From positions 1 to 8,626 of the forward strand of contig JAJZEL010000017.1 in assembly GCA_021828575.1 (NCBI GenBank): 8,626 nucleotides of DNA. The letters run 5' to 3'. The translations under genes were made by a program, and so were the position numbers. This stretch comes from Pseudomonadota bacterium. Lineage in GTDB: Bacteria > Pseudomonadota > Gammaproteobacteria > Burkholderiales > Ferrovaceae. This document shows, one piece after another, positions 1 to 6,276 of this stretch (its first letter is position 1; each line of letters starts with the position of its first letter). The notes beneath the pieces are model-generated. The model was not told the origin of the DNA and did no database searches. It worked only from the letters and a program-made list of their open reading frames with translations.

Positions 1-2219
1 ATGCAATGAGCGTGGTGATGGGGCGCGCCCTTCCGGATGTGGCGGATGGGCAGAAACCAGTGCAACGCAGAATTCTTTATGCCATGCATGAACTGGGTTT
101 GTATCGTCCAGCACGACACGTGAAATCTGCCAGGGTTGTCGGGGATGTGATCGGCAAATACCATCCCCATGGTGATATGGCTGCTTATGAGGCCCTGGTG
201 AGACAGGCGCAAGATTTCACCTTGCGCTATCCGCTGATTGATGGCCAGGGGAATTTTGGTAGCCGGGACGGTGATGGCGCGGCGGCCATGAGGTATACCG
301 AGTGCAGGTTGACTCCCATTGCTGAATTACTGTTATCGGAAATCGACGAGGATACCGTCGATTTCTCACCCAACTATGATGGCGCATTTCGTGAACCCAG
401 GCTTCTTCCTGCCCGATTTCCTTTCCTTTTGCTGAATGGTGCTTCCGGGATCGGGGTGGGCATGGCGACGGAAATTCCCTCCCACAACCTTTCAGAAGTC
501 GGGCACGCCTTGCTGGCTTGTCTCAGGAATCAGGAAGTGACGCTGGATGAATTGTTGATGATCATGCCTGGTCCCGACCTTCCAGGTGGAGGGCAAATCA
601 TTTCTTCGCCGGAAACACTCAGGGAAATTTACGCAACAGGCAGGGGCAGTCTTAGAGTCAGGGCCCGATGGGAGATTGAGGAATTGGCCAGGGGGCAATG
701 GCGAGTCGTCATCACAGAACTTCCCCACGGAGTCTCGGCACGAGATGTGCTTGAGGATGTGGAGAGGCTGACTAATCCCAAAGTAAAGGATGGGAAAAAA
801 GGATTGACTCCCGAACAGACTCATCTCAAGGCCCTGATGCTGGGTGCGCTTGATCTGATTCGCGATGAATCGGACAAGCATGCCCCTGTCCGATTGGTGT
901 TTGAACCCAAATCAAGCAGACAGAATCCGGAGGAGTTTGCCCACCTTTTACTGGCTCACACCCGACTCGAATCCAGCTTGTCGGTCAACATGGTCATGCT
1001 GGGGCGGGATGGACGGCCCAGGCAAAAAAATCTTAGGGAAATCCTGGTTGAATGGATAGACTTTCGTTACGGCACCATAATAAGGCGGAGCCAGCACCGT
1101 CTTGGTGAAGTGGAAAGCAGAATCCATGTGTTGGAAGGTCGGCAGATGGCTTTGCTGCACCTCGATGAGGTGATCAGAATCATCAGGGAATCCGATGAAC
1201 CCAAACAGTCACTGATTCAACAGTTCGGTTTCACGGACATTCAGGCAGAAGATATCCTTGAGATTCGCCTTAGGCAATTGGCTCGCCTGGAAGGCATCAA
1301 AATCGAAAAGGAACTCAAGGCATTGCGGATTGACCAGAAATCCCTGAAAAAGATATTGGCGCATCGCCATGAGCAGACCGAACTCATTTGCGGTGAAATT
1401 CATGAAGACATGACCCGGCATGGAGACAAAAGAAGAACCCTGATTGAGTCCGGAGTCCCGGTGTCGGCGACCGATATGATTCTTGATGAACCGGTGACAG
1501 TGACCTTGTCGACGTATGGATGGATTCGTTTGCGCCAGGGTCACGGATTGGATGCCAGCCAGTTTTCCTACAAGGCAGGAGACACTCCTCTTGCGGTCAT
1601 TGAGTTGAGAACCATTCACCATCTGGCTGTGCTGGACACGACGGGACGCCTTTACAACATTCGGGTCACGGATATTCCAGGGGGACGGGGTGATGGAGTA
1701 CCCATTACCACACTGGTGGATTTTCCCTCAGGAGCACGGCATGCCCAAGCTTTTGGTATTGTTCCTGATGGACGGTACATCGTGGCAGGAACAGGGGGAA
1801 CAGGATTCATTGCCAATGCGGCAGACTTGTTGGTACGTGTCAGGGCCGGCAGGACATTCATGACGCTCGAATCCGGAGAGGTACCCTTGCCAGCGGATAT
1901 TTTCAGGATTGGCGCCCAATGGGTTGCCGCACTTTCGGATGCAGGCCGATTGCTGGTTTTTGACATGTCCGAACTTAAAACCATGAACAAAGGACGTGGC
2001 CTGATCATGATGGACCTCTCCAAAGGGGAAAAACTCATTTCAGTCGTTGCGCTGACCACACAAGGCATCAGGGTACATGGCACGAACCGTTCCGGGACAC
2101 CAGTGGTGGCCGAATTGGGTATGTCTGATCTCAAGACCTACAGGTCACAGCGGGCAAGAAGAGGGGTATCTCTGGAGTACAGAATGAAACCCTTGTATCT
2201 GGAAGCTGTGATAGTCTGA
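1..2219 (+). CDS. parC: DNA topoisomerase IV subunit A, 5'-truncated by the window edge
   Basis: ParC is the DNA breakage-reunion subunit of topoisomerase IV. With ParE it decatenates daughter chromosomes. The reading frame is open from base 3, and the codon before the first visible ATG (base 6) is GCA, so the protein reads ...A-M-S-V-V-M-G-R-A-L-P and continues left of the window. By comparison with E. coli and Neisseria ParC about 20-30 residues are missing. Residues are counted here from the ATG at base 6 (737 visible). The active-site pair is R96-Y97 in MRYTECRLT, and the winged-helix quinolone region HPHGD is at 53-57. The mid-part matches betaproteobacterial ParC (LARGQWRV, VRLVFEPKSS, DILEIRLRQLARLEG). 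The C-terminal blade domain has PGGRGDG at 558-564 and lacks the GyrA-box QRRGGKG, which argues for ParC over GyrA. The residue after HPHGD is Met58 where Ser is usual. The gene ends in TGA. Confidence 0.95.
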   Translation, partial: AMSVVMGRALPDVADGQKPVQRRILYAMHELGLYRPARHVKSARVVGDVIGKYHPHGDMAAYEALVRQAQDFTLRYPLIDGQGNFGSRDGDGAAAMRYTECRLTPIAELLLSEIDEDTVDFSPNYDGAFREPRLLPARFPFLLLNGASGIGVGMATEIPSHNLSEVGHALLACLRNQEVTLDELLMIMPGPDLPGGGQIISSPETLREIYATGRGSLRVRARWEIEELARGQWRVVITELPHGVSARDVLEDVERLTNPKVKDGKKGLTPEQTHLKALMLGALDLIRDESDKHAPVRLVFEPKSSRQNPEEFAHLLLAHTRLESSLSVNMVMLGRDGRPRQKNLREILVEWIDFRYGTIIRRSQHRLGEVESRIHVLEGRQMALLHLDEVIRIIRESDEPKQSLIQQFGFTDIQAEDILEIRLRQLARLEGIKIEKELKALRIDQKSLKKILAHRHEQTELICGEIHEDMTRHGDKRRTLIESGVPVSATDMILDEPVTVTLSTYGWIRLRQGHGLDASQFSYKAGDTPLAVIELRTIHHLAVLDTTGRLYNIRVTDIPGGRGDGVPITTLVDFPSGARHAQAFGIVPDGRYIVAGTGGTGFIANAADLLVRVRAGRTFMTLESGEVPLPADIFRIGAQWVAALSDAGRLLVFDMSELKTMNKGRGLIMMDLSKGEKLISVVALTTQGIRVHGTNRSGTPVVAELGMSDLKTYRSQRARRGVSLEYRMKPLYLEAVIV

Positions 2220-2230
2220 TTTTTTGAGTT

Positions 2231-2236
2231 GGAGAG
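2231..2236 (+). promoter_or_regulatory. Shine-Dalgarno site of glgP
   Basis: GGAGAG lies seven bases before the ATG at 2244. It decides the start: an in-frame TTG at 2229 would extend the protein by five residues (ESFF and an initiator), but that codon overlaps this site and has no ribosome-binding sequence of its own. Only 24 bases separate the parC stop from the glgP ATG, and they contain no hairpin resembling a terminator, so translation of glgP from a parC readthrough transcript is plausible. Confidence 0.7.
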
Positions 2237-2243
2237 TTTTTTC

Positions 2244-4817
2244 ATGGAAAATGAGTTGCCTGGCACACGGTTTGTCCTTGAGACGAGCCCCCGAATTCCA
2301 TCCAAACTGGGCAGGATGGAAGAATTGTCTACCAACCTCTGGTACAGCTGGGATCGCCCAACCAGAACATTATTCGCGAGGTTGCATCCGAAGTTGTGGG
2401 ATCTCGTGGGTGGCAATCCCATCAAATTTCTGAGGCGGGTGGACGAGCACCGTTTGAACGAGGCGGCAGAGGACCATGCGTTTTTGACTGCCTTTAACCG
2501 TGTCTTGTCTTCCTACGACACTTACCACAAGGAGCTTGCCTTGCGTCGTCCTGGCCGGTTATGGTCAGACGATTTGGTCGCCTATTTCTGTGCGGAATTC
2601 GGGTTTCATGAAAGCTTTCCCATTTATTCAGGTGGTCTGGGCATTTTGGCCGGAGACCATTGCAAGGCAGCCAGTGACGTTGCCCTTCCTTTTGTAGGGG
2701 TGGGGCTACTCTATCGCCAAGGCTATTTTACCCAGACCATCGATCAGGAAGGCAAGCAGGTTGCCTTGAATGCCGACTCTGATTTTGATGAACTGCCGGT
2801 TTCTCCTGCTCTTGATTCGGAAGGAAACGAGGTTCGTATAACGGTTGAACTCGAAGGGCGGCCCGTCTATGTGAAAGTCTGGAATGCACGGGTTGGAAAC
2901 GTCAAGATTTTGCTGCTGGACACGCACCTCGAAGAGAATTCTCCTGAAGACCGGGAAATTACCCATCGGTTGTATGGGGGCGACAGAAAAATCCGCATCG
3001 AACAGGAAATCGTACTTGGTGTTGCCGGGGTAAGGGCTCTGGAAGTGCTGGGTCTTAAACCCACTGCATGGCATATTAATGAGGGCCATGCTGCGTTCCT
3101 CATTCTGGAACGCATTCGCAAGCTGGTTCAATCCAGAGGTCTTGATTTTTCTTCTGCCGTTGAAGCCGTTGCGTCGAATACGGTGTTCACGACGCATACC
3201 CCTGTACCAGCAGGTCACGATCATTTTTCCAGGGAAATGATGGCCAGATATTTTTCCGGCTGGGATACGCATCTTGGCATTGGCATGGACAGACTGTTGT
3301 CCTTGGGGAATGATCCGGGAGGGGGCGATACTGAGTTCAACATGACGGCGCTGGCCGTTCGGGGTTCTCGTTTCCAGAATGGCGTTTCCAGGATTCACAG
3401 GGATGTTTCCGCACGCATTTGCGCCGGGTTCTGGCCACAGATCCCGATTCATGAAAACCCGATCGGCTACGTGACGAATGCTATCCATGTGCCCACCTTT
3501 CTGTCCAGGGAGTGGGCTGATCTTTTTGATCGGTTTCTGGGAGGAGAATGGCGGAATCGTTTGTCCGATCGCGAATACTGGCACAATCTCAAGGATATTC
3601 CAGATCATTTGTACTGGAGTGTCCGTCAGTCCCTGAAGTCGAAAATGTTGAGGAGCATACGACAACGACTGGCCACCCAGCACTACCGAAACCAGGGCAA
3701 TGATACCCATCTTGAGCGGTTGCTCAAGCATGCCGATCTGCGTGACCCGAATGTCCTGACGATCGGTTTTGCCCGTCGGTTTGCCACCTACAAGAGAGCC
3801 GACCTCTTGTTCAGCAACCTGGACTGGCTGCGGCAGATTCTGTTGAATCCAAAACAGCCCGTGTTGTTCATTTTCGCCGGGAAAGCTCATCCTGCCGACC
3901 AGCCGGGACAGGAATTGATCAGGAAGATTCACGGCATTGCGGCCATGCCGGAATTTCAGGACAAAATTCTGTTACTTGAAAACTATGACATGGGGCTTGC
4001 ACGCCGCCTTGTGGCCGGAGTAGATGTCTGGCTCAATACGCCGCTATACCCGCTGGAAGCCAGTGGAACCTCTGGAATGAAAGCAGGAATCAATGGAACA
4101 ATCAACCTGAGCGTTCTCGATGGTTGGTGGGGTGAGGGATACGATGGTACCAATGGCTGGGCCATTCGTCCTGCCATGGAGCACTTGGATGAACCCAGAC
4201 GTAATCAGGAAGACGCCAGGACACTGTATGAAATCATCCAGGATCAGGTTGTTCCCTTGTATTACGAGCAAGGAAAATTTGGGTATTCACCTGGATGGGT
4301 TCAAATGTCCAAGTCCGCCATGTCCAGTGCTCTGGCTCACTTCAACACCGGGCGCATGATGGGTGAGTATCTGGACAAATATTATCTCCCGGCCATGAAA
4401 CAGGGGAGGATATACGCTGATCAGGACGGTGCAGTGGCAAAAGAAGTGGCCCAATGGAAGCTCAAGATCATGAAATCCTGGGGACAGATCAGAATCAGAC
4501 GACTGGATGTACCCCTCAAGCGAATCAATTACGGCAGCAGCATGCAGATTCAGGTGGCAGTGGATCTGGATGGCTTGGGGCCGCAGGATGTTTGCGTGGA
4601 ATTGTTGCTTAACCGCTCCATTCGTCGGAGTGGGTTCCCTGTGTTGCCACCATTCCATTTTCAGCACAAAGGACAGCTCGAAGGTGGTAAGGAGCATGTG
4701 TTTGCACTGGAGTTACAACCGGAGCTGTGTGGTCAGCTGGACTACCGTATTCGCATGTATCCGCACAATCCCCATCTGGTGCATCCATTTGAAATAGGGT
4801 TGATGGCCTGGCTATGA
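2244..4817 (+). CDS. glgP: Alpha-glucan (glycogen) phosphorylase, DUF3417-containing type
   Basis: This cytoplasmic PLP enzyme (GT35 family, EC 2.4.1.1) releases glucose-1-phosphate from the non-reducing ends of glycogen or maltodextrin. The 857 residues begin with a DUF3417-like N-terminus (LSTNLWYSWDRP near 29-39). The phosphorylase core follows: GGLGILAGDHCKAASD at 130-145, HINEGHAAF at 277-285, FTTHTPVPAGHDHF at 315-328, and the phosphate/PLP-site motif ARRFATYKRA at 510-519, where R512 and K517 align with rabbit R569 and K574. The PLP lysine is K613 in EASGTSGMKAGINGT, followed by DGWWGEGYDGTNGWAI. This sequence pattern and length fit the phosphorylase subfamily typified by TIGR02094, not the E. 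coli MalP/GlgP type. It lies 24 bases after parC and converges on glgA, overlapping its stop by six bases. Substrate preference, long glycogen versus short maltodextrin, cannot be told from sequence alone. Confidence 0.95.
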   Translation: MENELPGTRFVLETSPRIPSKLGRMEELSTNLWYSWDRPTRTLFARLHPKLWDLVGGNPIKFLRRVDEHRLNEAAEDHAFLTAFNRVLSSYDTYHKELALRRPGRLWSDDLVAYFCAEFGFHESFPIYSGGLGILAGDHCKAASDVALPFVGVGLLYRQGYFTQTIDQEGKQVALNADSDFDELPVSPALDSEGNEVRITVELEGRPVYVKVWNARVGNVKILLLDTHLEENSPEDREITHRLYGGDRKIRIEQEIVLGVAGVRALEVLGLKPTAWHINEGHAAFLILERIRKLVQSRGLDFSSAVEAVASNTVFTTHTPVPAGHDHFSREMMARYFSGWDTHLGIGMDRLLSLGNDPGGGDTEFNMTALAVRGSRFQNGVSRIHRDVSARICAGFWPQIPIHENPIGYVTNAIHVPTFLSREWADLFDRFLGGEWRNRLSDREYWHNLKDIPDHLYWSVRQSLKSKMLRSIRQRLATQHYRNQGNDTHLERLLKHADLRDPNVLTIGFARRFATYKRADLLFSNLDWLRQILLNPKQPVLFIFAGKAHPADQPGQELIRKIHGIAAMPEFQDKILLLENYDMGLARRLVAGVDVWLNTPLYPLEASGTSGMKAGINGTINLSVLDGWWGEGYDGTNGWAIRPAMEHLDEPRRNQEDARTLYEIIQDQVVPLYYEQGKFGYSPGWVQMSKSAMSSALAHFNTGRMMGEYLDKYYLPAMKQGRIYADQDGAVAKEVAQWKLKIMKSWGQIRIRRLDVPLKRINYGSSMQIQVAVDLDGLGPQDVCVELLLNRSIRRSGFPVLPPFHFQHKGQLEGGKEHVFALELQPELCGQLDYRIRMYPHNPHLVHPFEIGLMAWL

Positions 4818-6266
4818 TGGCAGGGCGATTTCCTTGTAGAGGGCGGTGTATATCGCCCCTGCAGGGGTCCAACTGAAATCTTTTTTCATGCCGTTTTTTC
4901 TGAGAGTCTGCCAGGCATTCTTGTTCTGGAATTGCGACAGACCACTCCGGATGGCATTCATGAACGCTTGGGGTGTCAGATCCTCAAAAACAAATCCGGT
5001 AGACTGGTTTTTTGCGGGCCCATTGAAGTCAAAACCCTCCACCGTATCGGCAAGCCCTCCCGTTTTATGCACAACAGGCGGCGTGCCGTAGGCCATGGCA
5101 TACATCTGGGCAAGTCCGCAGGGTTCGAATCGGGAAGGCATCAGAAACAAGTCGCTGCCAGCGATGATCCTGTGAGACAGTGCCTCGTCGAATCCCAGGG
5201 TCACGCTCAGTTTTTCAGGGAAAAGGGGTTGGGCTTCCCTGAGTGTCTGCTCCATGCTTGCGTCTCCACTGCCTAAAATGACCAGCTGCAATGGTTCATT
5301 CATGAGTTCGTCAAGGATGTCGACGAGTAGGTCAATGCCTTTCTGGTGCGTCAAGCGACTGACCAAACCCAAAACAGGAACGTTGGGGGTGACCGGTAAC
5401 TGAAGCTGCTTTCGAAGTGCATTTTTACACCTGGTTTTTCCCCTCAGATCGGAAACGCTGAAATGAGCCTGTAACAAGGGGTCGACGGAGGGGTTCCATT
5501 CGGGACCTATCCCGTTGAGAATGCCCATCAGGTCTTTTTCTCTGTGTGACAGCAGGCCTTGAAGTCCATATCCCAAGTCGCTGGAACAAATTTCCCTGGC
5601 ATAGGTGGGGCTCACAGTAGTCACCCGTGTCGCATGAACCAGTCCGGCTTTCAAAAAGGAAAAATGGCCATAGAACTCGAGGTCTTCCATGTGGAAACTG
5701 CTTGTGGGAAAACCGAGCTTCTGAACCCAGTCCGGGGAAAAATTTCCCTGAAAAGCAAGATTATGGATAGTCAGAACGGAAGGGAAGCGAGCCAGTCCCC
5801 GGTGTGCCAGAAATACGGGAACCAGGGCTGTCTGCCAGTCATTGCAGTGAACGATGTCCGGTTTCCATGGCATGGGAAGATGACCTGAACAGATCAGTGC
5901 GGCCACATGACTCAGATAACCAAAACGCAAGGCATTGTCGGGCCAGTCATGTCCTTCAGGCGTCAGATAGGGGGTTCCGGGGCGATCATACAGTCCGGGT
6001 GACTCTACCACATACAGAGGGAGGTCACTGCCTGGAAACAGGGCTTCCACCAGGCGTCCAGATTCTTGAAAGGAGTGTGTGGGGGATAGTACGCAGACTT
6101 CTTTTATTTCACTCAATTGTGAAAGGACGGAGGGGTAGCCTGGCAAGAGGATGCGAACATCTTCTCCATGCTGCTTGAGCGCCTGGGGGAGGGCTCGGCT
6201 AACATCTCCCAGTCCCCCTGTCTTGACCAGGGGGTACGCTTCGGAAGTGGCGAAAAGTATTTTCAT
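4812..6266 (-). CDS. glgA: Glycogen synthase (ADP-glucose type, GT5)
   Basis: GlgA transfers glucose from ADP-glucose to the non-reducing end of an alpha-1,4-glucan (EC 2.4.1.21). The 484 residues are close to the usual 475-490. The N-terminal Rossmann half opens with MKILFATSEAYPLVKTGGLGD, which contains the nucleotide-sugar motif KTGGL at 15-19; TIHNLAFQG (166-174) carries H168, equivalent to E. coli H161. In the C-terminal half SRLTHQKGIDL (303-313) supplies R304 and K309, equivalent to E. coli R300 and K305, and SRFEPCGL (378-385) supplies E381, equivalent to E377, followed by KTGGLADTV (401-409). All expected catalytic residues are present. One oddity is the loop after LNGI (250-253), which is G-P-E-W-N-P where the family usually has D-x-x-x-W-N-P. 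It is the third gene of the minus-strand operon, ten bases after pgi, and its TAG stop lies within the end of glgP. The ATG start is supported by the KTGGL motif position. Confidence 0.97.
   Translation of the reverse strand: MKILFATSEAYPLVKTGGLGDVSRALPQALKQHGEDVRILLPGYPSVLSQLSEIKEVCVLSPTHSFQESGRLVEALFPGSDLPLYVVESPGLYDRPGTPYLTPEGHDWPDNALRFGYLSHVAALICSGHLPMPWKPDIVHCNDWQTALVPVFLAHRGLARFPSVLTIHNLAFQGNFSPDWVQKLGFPTSSFHMEDLEFYGHFSFLKAGLVHATRVTTVSPTYAREICSSDLGYGLQGLLSHREKDLMGILNGIGPEWNPSVDPLLQAHFSVSDLRGKTRCKNALRKQLQLPVTPNVPVLGLVSRLTHQKGIDLLVDILDELMNEPLQLVILGSGDASMEQTLREAQPLFPEKLSVTLGFDEALSHRIIAGSDLFLMPSRFEPCGLAQMYAMAYGTPPVVHKTGGLADTVEGFDFNGPAKNQSTGFVFEDLTPQAFMNAIRSGLSQFQNKNAWQTLRKNGMKKDFSWTPAGAIYTALYKEIALPS
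4821..4861. terminator. Weak inverted repeat just beyond the glgP stop, possible transcription-ending structure
   Basis: CAGGGCGAT (4821-4829) can pair with ATCGCCCCTG (4852-4861) with one bulged C, giving about nine base pairs around a 22-base loop; the loop can form an alternative smaller stem. It begins four bases after the glgP stop codon, inside the 3' end of glgA. There is no T-run directly after it on either strand, so it is not a canonical intrinsic terminator. It may be only a by-product of coding sequence. Confidence 0.2.
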
Positions 6267-6271
6267 GAATG

Positions 6272-6275
6272 TCCA
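6272..6275 (-). promoter_or_regulatory. Weak Shine-Dalgarno site of glgA
   Basis: On the minus strand TGGA lies five bases before the glgA ATG, in the ten-base gap after the pgi TGA. The match to the anti-Shine-Dalgarno is short, so efficient initiation probably depends on ribosomes finishing pgi. This is inference from spacing. Confidence 0.45.
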
Positions 6276-6276
6276 A

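Noticed and set aside
1960..1988. TTGACA resembling a -35 box in the 3' part of parC, as a possible glgP promoter
   Set aside because: No TATAAT-like box is present at a suitable spacing, and the hexamer encodes conserved-frame ParC sequence (F-D-M).
1209..2134. Antisense open frames of 137 and 160 codons within parC
   Set aside because: They are opposite conserved ParC sequence, match no recognised domain and appear to be codon-bias shadows.
2229..2243. TTG start for glgP five codons upstream of the ATG
   Set aside because: The GGAGAG ribosome-binding site falls inside this extension and is well spaced for the ATG at 2244, which is therefore the better start.
2706..3932. A 408-codon open frame on the minus strand inside glgP
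   Set aside because: It lies wholly antisense to a strongly supported phosphorylase gene, resembles no family I know, has irregular composition rich in scattered Pro, Arg and Gln, and no convincing ribosome-binding site was identified. It is best explained as a shadow of glgP codon use.
4992..5013. Small GC stem followed by six Ts on the plus strand, as a possible glgP terminator
   Set aside because: The stem is only about four pairs with a G-T wobble and a minimal loop, and it lies within glgA coding sequence; too weak to call.
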